64,000 nucleotides of DNA from Kalaharituber pfeilii (taxonomy: Eukaryota > Ascomycota > Pezizomycetes > Pezizales > Pezizaceae), in contig WHUZ01000047.1 of the NCBI GenBank assembly GCA_015179045.1, positions 124,001-188,000 of the forward strand, read 5' to 3'. Made by a program: the position numbers and the translations under genes. Of the stretch, positions 22,430-33,714 are shown piece by piece. Positions within the stretch are counted from its first letter, which is position 1. Each line of letters starts with the position of its first letter. The notes under the pieces are model-generated. The model was given only the letters and a program-made list of their open reading frames with translations, was not told where the DNA came from and did not search any database.

Positions 22430-25400
22430 AGTAAACAAGCCCCGATATCGTAGCTACAGCAATGCAGGAAAAAATTGCTGGGAGGGCACGAGGGGAAGAA
22501 CAACTAGTAGAAGTGGGAAGGGGGGGGCTAGTGGGATGGGGGGGTCAAGAGAGAAAGGACAGCTTTTATAGATAACTAACTTAACTAGTTCCACTTGTGG
22601 AAAATGAATATTTGGGAAAACTTGTGTTATCGGTACTGAGTAACCCTCCCCCTCCCGCAGTATCTGCAAGCCAAAAAAATAAATAAATAAATAAATAAAA
22701 TAAAATAAATAAATAAAGAAATTCTTTTATAGTGATCAAGTACGGTAGTCTAAACAAGCCCGATATCATAGCTACCGTAATGCAGAAAAAAAATGCTGGG
22801 AGGGCCCAAGGGGAAGAGTAACTAGCAAGTTATCTAGAAGTAGGAATGGTGGGGGGGGGGGCTGTGGTGTGGAGGGGTCGAGAGGTAAAGGACAGCTTTT
22901 GTAGATAACTTAAGTAGTTCCACTTGTAGAGAACGAATATTTGGGAAGACTTGTGTTTTCGGTACTGAGTAACTCCCTGCGGCAGTATCTGAAAAGCTAG
23001 AAAAGAAAAATAAAATAAATAAAATAAAAAAAATCTCTCATGGTGATTAAGTAAACAATCCCCGATATCATAGCTACAGTAATGTAGAAGACAAAAGTTG
23101 GGAGAGTACCGAGGGGAGTAAGGTGAAGAACAATCAGTAGTTTATCCAGAAGTAGGAAGGGGGGGAGGGGGACTAGTAGGGTGGGGTGAAGGGGTCAAGA
23201 GGAAAGGACAGCTTTTGTAGATAACTTAACTAGTTTCCACTTGTGGAAAATGAATATTTGGGAAAATTTATGTTATCGGTAGACTACTGAGTAACCCATC
23301 CTGCAGCAGTATCTGCAAGTCAAAAAATAAATAAAATTAAATAAATAAAAAAAATTAAAATAAAAATTCTTTCGTGGTGACCAAGTAAACAATCCCAACA
23401 CCGTAGCTACAACAATGCAGAAAAAAAATGCTGGAAGGGGAGTAAGGTGAAGAACAACTAGTAGTTTATCCAGAAGTAGGAAGTGGGGAGGCTAGTGGGA
23501 TGGGGGGGTCAAGAGGGAAACGACAGCTTTTGTAAATAACTTAACTAGTTCCACTTGTGGAAAATGAATATTTGGGAAGACTTGTGTTATCGGTAGACTA
23601 TTGAGTAACAGTATCTGAAAAGCCTAAAAAAAAAAAAAATTAAATAAATAAATAAATAAATAAAGAATTTCTCTCGTGGTGACTAAGTAAACAATCCCAA
23701 CATCGTAGCTACAGCAATGCAGAAAAAAAACCTGGGAGGGGAGTAAGGTGAAGAACAACTAGTAGTTTATCTAGAAGTAGGAAAGGGGGGGCTAGTGGGG
23801 TAGGAAAAGGAGTACAAAGGACAGCTTTCGTAGATTAACTACCTAGTTCCACTTGTGGAAAATGAATATTTGGGAAAACTTGTGTTCTCGGTACTGAGTA
23901 ACCTCCTACAGCAGTATCTGAAAGCCCCCTCCCCAAAAAAAAATAAATAAATAAATAAAAAGTTCTCTCATGTTGATCAAGTAAACAATTCCGATATCGT
24001 AGCTACAGCAATGCAGAAAAAAAAACCTGGGAGGGGAGTAAGGTGAAGAACAACTAATAGTTTATCCAAAAGTAGGAGGGAGGGAGGGGGGCTAGTAGGG
24101 TGGGGGAGTCAAGAGGGAAAGGACAGCTTTTGTAGATGACTTAAGTAGTTCCCCTTGTGGGAAATGAATATTTGGGAAAACTTGTGTTATCGGTATTGAG
24201 TAACCTCCCAGTAGCAGTATCTGAGAAGCCAAAAAAAAAAGAAAGAAAGAAAGAAAGAAATTCTCTTATGGTGATCAAGTAAACAATTCTGATATCGTAG
24301 CTACAGTAATGCAGAAATAAAACCTGGGAGGGGAGTAAGGTGAAGAACAACTAGTAGTTTGTCTAGAAGTAGGAATGGGGGGGGGGGGCTGTGGGGTAGG
24401 GGAGTCAAGAGGGAAAAGACGGCTTTTGTAGATAACTTAAGTAGTTCCTCTTGTGGAACAATGAATATTTGGGAAAACTTGTGTTATCGGTATTGAGTAA
24501 CCTCCCAGTAGCAGTATCTGAGAAGCCAAAAAAAAAAGAAAGAAAGAAAGAAAGAAATTCTCTTATGGTGATCAAGTAAACAATTCTGATATCGTAGCTA
24601 CAGTAATGCAGAAATAAAACCTGGGAGGGGAGTAAGGTGAAGAACAACTAGTAGTTTGTCTAGAAGTAGGAATGGGGGGGGGGGGGCTGTGGGGTAGGGG
24701 AGTCAAGAGGGAAAAGACGGCTTTTGTAGATAACTTAACTAGTTCCACTTGTGGAAAATGAATATTTGGGAAAACTTGTGTTATCGGTATTGAGTAACCT
24801 CCCAGTAGCAGTATCTGAGAAGCCAAAAAAAAAAGAAAGAAAGAAAGAAAGAAATTCTCTTATGGTGATCAAGTAAAACAATTCTGATATCGTAGCTACA
24901 GTAATGCAGAAATAAAACCTGGGAGGGGAGTAAGGTGAAGAACAACTAGTAGTTTGTCTAGAAGTAGGAATGGGGGGGGGGGGCTGTGGGGTAGGGGAGT
25001 CAAGAGGGAAAAGACGGCTTTTGTAGATAACTTAACTAGTTCCACTTGTGGAAAATGAATATTTGGGAAAACTTGTGTTATTGGTATTGAGTAACCCCCC
25101 CGCAGTATCTGAAAGGCCAAAAAAAATAAAAATAAAAGTAAAAATAAATAAAAAAAAATTAAATTAAAGTAAAAATTCTTTCGTGGTGATCAAGTAAATA
25201 TGCCCGATATCGTAGCTACAGCAATGCAGAAAAAAAAGGGAGGGCCCGAGGGGGAGAAGAGAGCAAGGTGAAGAACAACTAATAGTTTATCTAGAAGTAA
25301 GGAAGTGGGGAGGCTAGTGGGGTGGGGGAGTCAAGAGGGAAACGACAGCTTTTGTAGATAACTAACTTAACTAGCTCCACTTGTGGAAAATGAATATTTG

Positions 25401-25775
25401 GGAATACTTGTGTTATTGGTACTGAGTAACCCTCCTGCAGTATATGAATAGCCATCTAAAAAAAAAAAAAAATAAATAAATAAATAAATAAATTCTCTTG
25501 TGGTGACTAAGTAAATAAGCCCGATATCGTAGCTACAGCAATGCAGAAAAACAAAAGCTGGGAGGGCCCGAGAGGGAGAAGAGAGTAAGGTGAATAGTTT
25601 ATCCAGAAGTAGGAAGTGGGGAGGCTAGTGGGGTGGGGGGGTCAAGGTACAAAGGACAGCTTTTATAGATAACTTAAGTAGTTCCCCTTGTGAAAACGAA
25701 CTTATTATGTTATCAGTACTGAGTAACCCCCGCAATATCTGAAATGCCCCCCCCCCCCCAAAAAAAAAAAAAAAA
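22430..25775. repeat. tandem array: 11 copies of a roughly 300-bp unit
   Basis: The core GATATCGTAGCTACAGCAAT (with variants) starts at about 22443, 22763, 23064, 23398, 23699, 23993, 24292, 24588, 24886, 25205 and 25522, so spacing is 294-334 bp. Each unit has the same order: core, G-rich run, GTCAAGAGGGAAA, TTCCACTTGTGGAAAATGAA, TACTGAGTAACC, GCAGTATCTGAAA, an A-rich tail ((TAAA)n or (GAAA)n), then TGGTGATCAAGTAAA. Copies starting at 24292, 24588 and 24886 share the same (GAAA)5 tail and are nearly identical, so they are the most recently amplified. No protein is encoded. The array ends about 140 bp from the DDB1 stop codon. Confidence 0.92.
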
Positions 25776-25917
25776 GTTTACATAACAGAATCAATTCGTT
25801 AGTCTTTATATTATTATTTGTAAATACCTTACAAATGAAATGTTTTTTTTTTTATTTTTCCCAATTTCAGGGTAATGCTTTCCTTCCCTGACTACATACT
25901 AACAACTCCCCAATCAA

Positions 25918-28900
25918 TCAATGCACCCTCCCGACGCCCTCCACCACCGCCCTCACCTCCTCGGCCCCCCACCTCCTCTCGCCCCCACCTCCCTCTGATC
26001 CCGCTCTCTCTCCCGCTGTCCCCGCATCCTCCTTCCCAGTCCCCACACCTGTCACCAACCAGCCCCCTTCTCTCCCCAACACCTCCTCCAACACCCCCAT
26101 CCCCTCTTCTTCGCCCTCTCCCCCAGCCATCTCCCTCACCACCACCCTCTCCACAAACTCCCCATCCACCACCCTCCACGCCTCGTCACCCCACCGCTCC
26201 GTGCTCGCATACGCCCGGAACCGTCCCCATCCCAGGTCCCCGGGGGACTTGACATGCCTCGCCAACATGGACTGCAACTCCAGCAACATATCCGTGTGTT
26301 CCTGCGACGTCAGCAAGGACAGTAGATATATGCCGCCGTCTACTGTGGCCAAGTACGCGGTCGGCTGCAGAATCTGCTCGGGAGAGATTATACCCCTCCC
26401 CCCCTGAGCCGCCACCGCCATCGCAGGTTTCTTTCCTGGCGGCGGCGGGGGCAGCGCGGAAGGAATCCGCCGGATCCGGTTCACCATTTCCCCCAGCCTG
26501 AATTCGCCAATGATTCGTAGCTTGCGTTTATCCTCCTCCAACACGCCTTCGCCTGATTCCCCGACTTCCCCTCCCTCGTACTGTTGCAATACAAGGTTCC
26601 CCTCTGCGTCGGCAACAACAACAGTCGCTGGGCCGATAAGACTGATTGCGGATACCCACATGGTAGAGTAGTTCCGCGCCAACTCGACAAGTTTTTTGGT
26701 GCTATGGTTGTATCGCAGCAACGTCGCACCGCGCATCATGTCACCGATCGCGACGGTAGAGTTGTAGACGGAGATGTCAATGGGCGAGGACTGTGTCCTG
26801 TGACTCGTGAGCAGGGAGAGAACAGGGGTCGAAGGCGAGATGGGGTGGTGGTAGTGATAGACCCGCACGTGTTTCTGGGTCGCGGCAAGGAGCAGGTGCG
26901 GCTGTGGCTCTGGCGGGGGACCGCTGTCGGATGTACTTGCAGGCGTGGGATCAAGGACATCGAGACACTTGCATCCGCCCCCTGCCACCTCCTCCACACA
27001 CGCAATCTTCAACTTTCGCTCCTCACCAATCTCAAACACTATAATTCTCCCTCTCGTGGGCTCCTCCCCGCTCTCATCCTCATCATGGAACCCCGTCCCC
27101 ACCACCACCTTCTCCTCCCACCCGCCTTGCACCCCGCCGTTCTCCAACCTCGCCACCACCACTGCCTCCACAAACTCACCCTCATCCAGCGCCCACGAAT
27201 CCACCACCTCAAACCTGTCCTCGTCCACAATCCTAACCCACGACGGATACCTCTCCCTCCCATCCGGCGTCCCATCCGCTTTCAACTCGATCGTCACAAC
27301 CACAAACACCCGGTGCTGTCTCGCGTGCGCAATCCTCCTCACCGTGTCCCCCACGTGCAGCGTCTGTATGTGTGTCGTCCGCAGCGGGTCTATCTCCATG
27401 ATCTTAACCGTCCCGTCGTCCGTCGCCACAACAACCGACCCTGGGAACTGCCTCGTATGAAAAGGAGTGACGAACGTTGCCTTCTCGGATCCTCGCACCG
27501 TCACCGCAGAGTAAACAATCCTGCTCCCTTCCGCACCGTACACCAGCGAGGGGTGATCGCATGTTGCAAACACGTGAACCAACTCGCCTCCATCCGAGGC
27601 TGGTATAGGCTGTAAATACACCGGCTGGACACCCAGAACTATATTCTTCTTCTGGCTCAACGAAAACTCATTCTCGCCCTCACTAAACGCATACGTGAGC
27701 AACCTTCCATCTCCCATCGCAACCATCAATGTCGGTAGCTGCCCCTCTAATATCTTGCCCAAGAACAACGACCGCGGCACCGCACCACCTCCCGCCACCT
27801 CCGTTCCAGAAACAACATCCTCCTCAAGCAAGGTCTCGAGCCCAGGTATCGCAAGCACTGACACCACCGCCGTGGTCCACGACCCCATCAGCACAATCTT
27901 ACTCGGCGCAGCCGGCACCGCCAGGGCCGAAACCTCGTGTACGAACGTCCGCTTTGCAATCTCCTTCATGTGTTGCCTCAGATCGAACAGCACCACGTCT
28001 GTCCCCGCTGCAGCAAGCACCAAGAACTCCTCGTTCGCGCTTGCCAGGTTGATTTTCGCGTTTGCTGGCGGACGGTAGACAGCGATTGCGGTGCCGGTTT
28101 TGGCGTCCATCAATGTGGCGGAGGAGGTAGTGACGTGCAGAAAGTGCCCATTGGCAACGTTAGCGGCGGTGAGAGCGGGTTCGGAAAGGGAGAAATTTCC
28201 GAAGGAGTCGAGTTCTTCGACATCACCGTCGGAATGGAAGCGGAAGAGACGGGATTCGGAGATGAAGGAGACGAGGAGTATGTCGTGATATCTGCTTATA
28301 TGATCAATGTACACTCACAATAGATCCGGAAACAGAACATAAAGAGGGAGCGGTAGAGGAAAGTATAGGGTAAACCCACTCGCTCCCCGCATCCGTCTTC
28401 AACCCCCACAGGCCCCTAACCCCACTCATCTCCCCAAGAATCCCCAATTCCTCCAATCGCACCCCACTCCTCAGACTCCTCAGCGTCCCATCATGGAACG
28501 CTCCACTCCCAGATACGATCCTGGTTTGTCCGGAAGAGTATAGCTGCTGTTGTTGTTGCTGTACATAGTCGTCACCGTTGCCACTCCTACTCCCACTATA
28601 TCCCATATCGAGGATCCTAAAGTCGAGTATTGGCGCCAAGTTAGGGAAGGTTTGGACAACTTGGAGGCTTAGGGGGTCCCAGGTCAGGCGAATGAGCTGG
28701 GAGTCACCGAGGTGAGAACCAATAAAGACGTAGTCGTCCTTCAGGTAGACAATTCGGGAGGGTGTGGAGATCTATGTGCAATTTTGTTTGTTAGTTTTTT
28801 TGCTAGCACTCCAGATACATAATGTGTAAACAATATACAAGTGGATAATATTCGGGTGCAACAAACTCACCTTCCCCACAAACTCCACCATTAATGTCAC

Positions 28901-30034
28901 CAGCTTCCCATCCCTCTCTTGCTTCTCCTTCTGTAAATCCACTGACATCAAGTATAACCTCCCGTAATCATCTCCAAGCAGATACCTAAACTCATCCACC
29001 TTCCCCCAAGCCGAAAACACCGTCGGCTCCGCCAGCGGCTGCTTGTAGCACTTTTCCTTGCCGAACGGCACGTGCGTGTACGTCTGCTCGCCGAGCACCA
29101 CCACGCCCCCAATCTCCTCCGACAGCGGAATGATAAACCTGCTGTACGGGTCCAGTTTCTTTGTCGAGTCGAACTTTGGCAGCTCTACTTCCTCCAACTC
29201 GGCGTCCCGCACCGTCGTCCCGCCCCGCTTGATGCCGACCTTAACCCTGTAGATCCGCAAGTGGACTTGGTCCCGGCCGTCCTCGTAGAGCAGCGCAACT
29301 ATCGGATCCTTCTCCGCCGTGTCAAGGAACACAATGTCCTTGACGTTGAGCTCATGCAAGCGTATCGGCGCCGGATCGCACATGTCACCCGCAGTCACCG
29401 AGCTCCCCTCACCGCCACCACTACCACTACCACTACCTACACCAAAGCCCCCGCCACCTCGTGCCCCGCCTCGCGCTCTCGTGGCCTTATACACGAGAGG
29501 AATCACAGTGAATATCCCTTGGTATATATGCAACCCTAGCATCCTCCCGCGTGGGTCGGCTATGTACATCGCCCCGTACTTTGCGCTCCTCAAAAACCGG
29601 TCACTCATATCCCGCGCCGCGCGCTCGTTTCGGATCGTCTGTCTCTCCCGGTCCCACGAGACGGTGAAGTAATCATACTTATCTGTCGCGACAAATAGAT
29701 GGTCCGTTGGGCTCCCCTCCGGTCGGAGCGTTAACAGAAGTGTGATTTGCCCATAGACGGTAAAAGTCGTGCCGAGAGTGAGGGTCGTTGGATTGTCTCC
29801 ATCATCATCATCATCATCGTCATCGAGGGAGGCTCCCGCCTCAGCTACCGCCGCCAATGCATCCTCAACCGCAGTGGTGGTAGTGCCGCTGCTGCTGCTG
29901 CTGCTGGTGAAGGTGTAAATCTCTACCCGGTTCGCCTTCGCAACAATCAAATTATCTTCGTCGGGATTCAGGAAATTGGAGCGGACCGCATGCCGCACGC
30001 TGCTAGGTTTGTGGATGGGGGAGATGTAGGCCAT
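25918..30034 (-). CDS. DDB1: DNA damage-binding protein 1 homologue (CUL4 adaptor), three exons
   Basis: The exons are 30034-28871, 28771-28380 and 28291-25918, giving about 1309 residues. Introns of 99 and 88 nt (GTGAGT..ATAG and GTGGGT..GCAG) join in phase. DDB1 is the triple beta-propeller adaptor of CUL4 ubiquitin ligases, acting in nucleotide excision repair and chromatin. Diagnostic stretches against the family are: NLIVAKANRVEIYTFT near the N-terminus, DPRGRMLGLHIYQGIFTVIP, EFRYLLGDDYGRLYLMSVDL, the propeller-A end DDYVFIGSHLGDSQLIRL, and C-terminal EEVRAVVEGVGRVH. Asp-rich and Ser-rich runs near residues 50-85 come from in-frame trinucleotide repeats (29800-29820, 29885-29910). It is longer than the human protein (1140 aa) through loops and linkers. 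RSE1 and CPSF1 share the fold but fit less well. Confidence 0.92.
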
Positions 30035-30797
30035 TCCCGCGGCAGAGCACGCCTCTGTGAACTCGGCTTATTCAAAAGTTTGGCGAATTAAATTAAAAAC
30101 CTAAACTTGCTTCAACAGTCCCTATGTCAAAACCTCACCAACCTTCGAAACGGGAAAGAGAAAGGAGAGTTTTCCAGCAATACACTGGTTCTCGTTCCGT
30201 ACACGTAATTTTAAACTCTTGCGAGCCTTTCCCCAGTCAATTGATTCGAGATTGTTCTTGATGTTCCCGGTGACACGGACTGGGGACGTCGATGGAATGC
30301 TGATGATGATGACAATGATGTCGGTTTTGCTGTCTAATCTCAGGTTGCCATCTCCCAATCTGGCCTACCCCAGAAACTTCGGGGACGCGCCAAGGCCAGG
30401 TAAGCGGCGCACACCCTGGTCGCTGCAGTAGTTAACTATGCATACCCGTATTCATCACTTGAGAGGTAAACACAAACGCGCGCTATGGCGGTCTTGGCAA
30501 GCCTCTCAGCGTGTATTACACAAAGCCACGTGATGATTCCCGAATTACCGCGATGCTAACGTCAACACCACGGAGACTGATATTATGAAGGATCTGGTCC
30601 AGGTCAACCAGGCCATTTACGTAAATTCAAGTGATTTTAGAATTTAACCCAGGTGAATTAGATTTTAAGGATATTTCAGTAATTGACAGTTGCCCATTAG
30701 GTATCATCATCAAAGAATTGAGTCCCGTCTGTTGTATTGTCTGAAAGGTCCGTCATTTCTAAAATATTTGTTAGTATATATACTTGAATATAAAGTA
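30035..30797. other. upstream region of DDB1, no gene
   Basis: This holds the 5' flank of DDB1 and then AT-rich intergenic sequence. A 13-bp motif, CCCAGGTGAATTA at about 30648, has an inverted partner (TAATTCACCTGG) at about 30971-30982, with retroposon debris between. I see no gene. Confidence 0.5.
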
Positions 30798-30808
30798 TGA
30801 TACATACT

Positions 30809-30864
30809 TTTTTTTTTATATATATATCATTACTCATGCGGGCTATGGCGAGGATTTAGGTACG
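30809..30864 (-). mobile_element. 56-bp 5'-truncated LINE 3' end with 11-bp target duplication
   Basis: On the minus strand this is only the last bases of the LINE (CTCGCCATAGCCCGCATGAGT, approximately), then TAATGATATATA and a short poly(A). It is flanked by TGATACATACT at 30798-30808 and 30865-30875. The same 3' end occurs at 31986 and 42371, which identifies it as an insertion of the same family. Confidence 0.8.
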
Positions 30865-31015
30865 TGATACATACTTGACTAAAGTCGTAGACCGCTGCTG
30901 TTTAAAATTCTAGATATATAGAAGATTCTACTCATTTAAATACTCAAACAATCTAGTAAACGCTGGCCTTTAATTCACCTGGATAGCTGTGGAGAGATTC
31001 GTTTAGTTGGCTTAA

Positions 31016-31147
31016 ACCTGCCTGAATGGCCTGGGCTGGCCTGAATGGTCTGGACCGGCCTGAATAGTCTGGACTGGTCTGGTTGGCCTGGACCGGCCTG
31101 ATTGTTCAGGCCCAGAATTTCATGGTCCAGGCCTGGCCTGGCCTGTT
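31016..31147. repeat. degenerate GGCCTG-rich short repeat
   Basis: About ten imperfect copies of a 10-13-bp motif (ggcctgaatggtctgga and variants) end in (CCTGG)n. The strand composition is skewed and no coding frame is supported. The neighbouring DNA is retroposon debris. Confidence 0.7.
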
Positions 31148-31234
31148 AGATTCATTGCAATGTCATCACTTGGTTATTTCTTTTCCTTCTTCACCTTTGT
31201 TATTCCTTTTACTTCCCCATGTACTTAACCTCAC

Positions 31235-31345
31235 CATAGCCCACAGGGCGGCATGCGAGTAATGATACTAAAAAAAAAAATAAAATAAAAAATAAAAATA
31301 AAAATAAAATAAAAAAAAATAAAAATATATTAATAAAAAAAAATT
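31235..31345 (+). mobile_element. LINE 3' end with A-rich tail, plus orientation
   Basis: CACCATAGCCCACAGGGC, then GGCATGCGAGTAATGATACT, is followed by about 75 nt of (A)n/(TAAAA)n. The pre-tail motif is the LINE 3' end seen at 31986 and 42371. The 5' limit and target duplication are not clear. Confidence 0.65.
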
Positions 31346-31372
31346 CCTTACTGTGGCAGAAGTGGAACATAG

Positions 31373-31415
31373 CTGTTCTCGTGCCCAGACTCTCTTATAT
31401 GGCACGCTTAAATAA

Positions 31416-31446
<31 letters not shown>

Positions 31447-31517
31447 AATCACATAACCCCGCTTGTAGCACTTGGCCATGGCAGGGTTTAAATAAGAGAG
31501 TCTGGGCACGAGAACAG
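31373..31517. mobile_element. 145-bp hairpin MITE with 25-bp perfect TIRs
   Basis: The 25-bp arms at 31373-31397 (beginning CTGTTCTCGTGCCCAGACTC) and 31493-31517 are perfect inverted repeats. The loop contains a run of about 28 T. A second copy of AATAAGAGAG near 31411 lets the left arm fold on itself too. The TIR core TCTCGTGCCCAGAC is shared with the element at 34644-35936. Confidence 0.8.
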
Positions 31518-31779
31518 AGCATGGTATGCTATGTATCTTTATTCCTTTATTTTGTAGTTAGTCTTGCCATAGCCCAAAGAGTGGTATACGAGTAATGATA
31601 TATGGGGTTTCACTGGGTGGAAGACGCAAAAAAAATGCGAAAAATGCAATGCGAAATGTGTCGCAGTCGCATAATAGCTATATAGAAGACTAGCGAGCAT
31701 CACTAGTCAAGTGTCTTTTGGGAGTTACTGTGATTGTATTAAGAGGTTGATGTGGAGTGCACACACACAAAAATTTAAC

Positions 31780-31946
31780 AGTGATAGCTTGCGCTACGGC
31801 AAGGCATAGGGAGGAAACTGACAAACAACTTTCGGGAGTCTGGGTTCAATTTCCAGTGGTACCTCTTAAGGGGCTATATCCTGATTCTTACTCGGCTAAG
31901 TTGGAAGTGAGAGTCTCTTGTGTACTTACCTTGTTCTAAAAAAAAA
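31780..31946 (+). mobile_element. tRNA-derived SINE-like element (tentative)
   Basis: GATAGCTTGCGCTACGG resembles a Pol III A box. About 50 nt later GGGTTCAATTTCC fits a B box. The unit ends CTTACCTTGTTCT followed by nine A. A second copy of the tail (CTTACCTACCTTGTTCT then A8) lies at 33134-33160, just beyond the LINE insertion. Spacing and tail fit a fungal SINE; no target duplication was found. Confidence 0.5.
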
Positions 31947-31985
31947 TTGTGTATTATTTAACTTTAGTCTGAAAATTCCCCCGTG

Positions 31986-33124
31986 TTTTTTTTTTTTTTT
32001 TTTTTTTTTTATATCATTAATCGCTTGCCGCCCTACGGGCTATGGCGATGTCTTAATTACAACAATGCGCAAAATAACATAATCAGAACTGAAAAGGCTC
32101 TAACGGAAACAACAGCTTCTCTTCACTCCCCAAGCATCTCTACCAACTTCCTCAACGGGTCTTCTTCCCTCTCCTTGCCCCGGGGGGGCCTCCTGACCTG
32201 CTCCTCCCCCCAGGCCACCTCCGTTTCCACACCCTACACTCGTCTAGTACATGTCCCGTTGTCTCCTCCTTCTCTCCACACCATCTGCATTCGGGGCCGT
32301 CCCCTTCCCCTACATGCCATCTCCATGCCCGTAACCCCTTTCTCCCCAGAAGTGCCCCCAAGCGTCCAGTCATATGTCCAAGCCTCTCCAACGGTCTGTA
32401 TGACATCTCCAGACGGTTCCTCTCCCCCGCTCTCTCCCTCCTCCCTCCTTGTCTCAGTCCAGCCTCCGTCACCAGCTCCGGTTCGCACTGCAGTGCAGTG
32501 CCCACGCTTGCTGCCTCATCCGCCGTCTCGTTTCCAGGGACCCCCCTGTGCGCCTTCACCCATAGCACCGCCGTGTCCCAGTCTCCTCGCTCCGTTCTTC
32601 TTTTCCACGCTTCCCTGAGCCGGTTCGTCGCTCCGTCATGGGTCGGATCACCCCCTGATGCAGATGTCATTCTCCTAATCGCGTGTCTCGAATCAGTTAT
32701 TATCAACAACTCCCCTTCCACTCTATCCATCGCCTCACTGATCGCGATTAATTCCGCGTCGTTCACTGTGGCGCTCTCTCCCAAGTATACCGATGTCGAT
32801 CTGCCCCCCAAAAGAAACCCGCCCCGGCTTTCTCCCTCCTCATGCTCCCATCTGTGTAGACCGGTGTCCACCCCTCGTCCGTAACATCGTCTATGTGTCT
32901 CTCCCACTCCTCCCGCTCCGCGTCCCGTTGTAACGTTGGTAGGATCGCCAGTGGTAGTTCCTGGCTGTGTGTCAATGAGCCCCTTAAGTATACCTTCTCC
33001 TCGTCCCCTTCTCTCAGTCTCTCTTCCGCGAACCTCAGCGTTCTCGCCTCCACTCGAGTTGCCTCCCATCTCACGAACGTCTCTATGGACTCCAGGTTGG
33101 CCAGCCCTTCTACCACGTCCCGCC
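31986..33124 (-). mobile_element. 5'-truncated LINE (RNase H-bearing non-LTR retrotransposon)
   Basis: This 1.14-kb insertion is flanked by a 9-bp target duplication, TCCCCCGTG (31977-31985 and 33125-33133), and ends in poly(A) on the minus strand (poly(T), 31986-32010). It encodes the C-terminus of ORF2. The RNase H motifs are VYTDGS, AELIAI, TDSRHAI and AHRGVPGNETADE, followed by a zinc-knuckle-like CRWCGEKEETTGHVLDEC. The two halves of RNase H are in different frames, broken at a C-run near 32803-32808. The reverse transcriptase is absent. Domain order fits Tad1/I-like fungal LINEs. The copy is dead. Confidence 0.88.
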
Positions 33125-33361
33125 TCCCCCGTGCTTACCTACCTTGTTCTTAAAAAAAATCTGAAAATGTGTATGATATATATTAACTTTAAATCCACTG
33201 GGAACTCAAGTAATCGGTCGGCTTTTACTTTTTTAAATAATTAATTTATAATGTAGTTGCCGCTGTAGTTGCCACTGTAATTGCTGCTGTCCTCTGCAAC
33301 TACCTCAATCTTCTCAACTACCTCATCTTCTTCCCAGAACACCCCCACCTTCTCCCTAAAA

Positions 33362-33714
33362 CTACCCCGCCTTCAACACTTCATTGCCCGAAACTGCCCT
33401 GCCTTCTGGAACATTTACTGTTTGTTTTCGCATATGGGTACCACGCTCTTGAATATAAAGAATAACCCTAATGGAAATAGGTGGTACTGGTTTATGCGAA
33501 TAGGCAGAAGGAGATAAATTTTTCCAATTTCCTATATTAATAAATTTTAGTATAAAATTTTTAAAATTATATTAAAATCATACCTTGTCTATCTGCAGAA
33601 ATAGCTATAATTCCTTTTTGTGATTTAGCTTTCTGTATACCTTGTCGAGCTTCAGAAAGAAATGCACGAGGAGCTATTGCATGAGTAGCCTTTTTTTTGG
33701 TGTACGAGTAAGGG
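33362..33714 (-). pseudogene. unidentified two-exon gene fragment
   Basis: On the minus strand an open frame reads AIAPRAFLSEARQGIQKAKS, then QKGIIAISADRQ. A phase-compatible 51-nt intron (GTATGA to TATAG, 33583-33533) leads into GNWKNLSPSAYSHKPVPPIS and on to a stop at 33362. No start codon is present in the frame upstream, so it is a fragment. I do not recognise the family. It lies among transposon debris and may derive from an element gene. Confidence 0.35.

Noticed and set aside
22430..25775. CRISPR-like or coding interpretation of the tandem array
   Set aside because: Units of about 300 bp with homopolymer tracts in a eukaryotic genome; no short repeat/spacer structure and no conserved reading frame.
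26584..27615. 343-residue plus-strand frame opposite DDB1
   Set aside because: Antisense shadow of a long, well-supported exon; the composition is Arg/Pro/His-rich without domains.
30648..30982. Element bounded by the 13-bp inverted motif CCCAGGTGAATTA
   Set aside because: The arms are short and imperfect, there is no target duplication, and the interior is explained by LINE debris.
32498..33244. Plus-strand frames opposite the LINE
   Set aside because: Shadows of the RNase H-coding strand; the minus strand carries all catalytic motifs.
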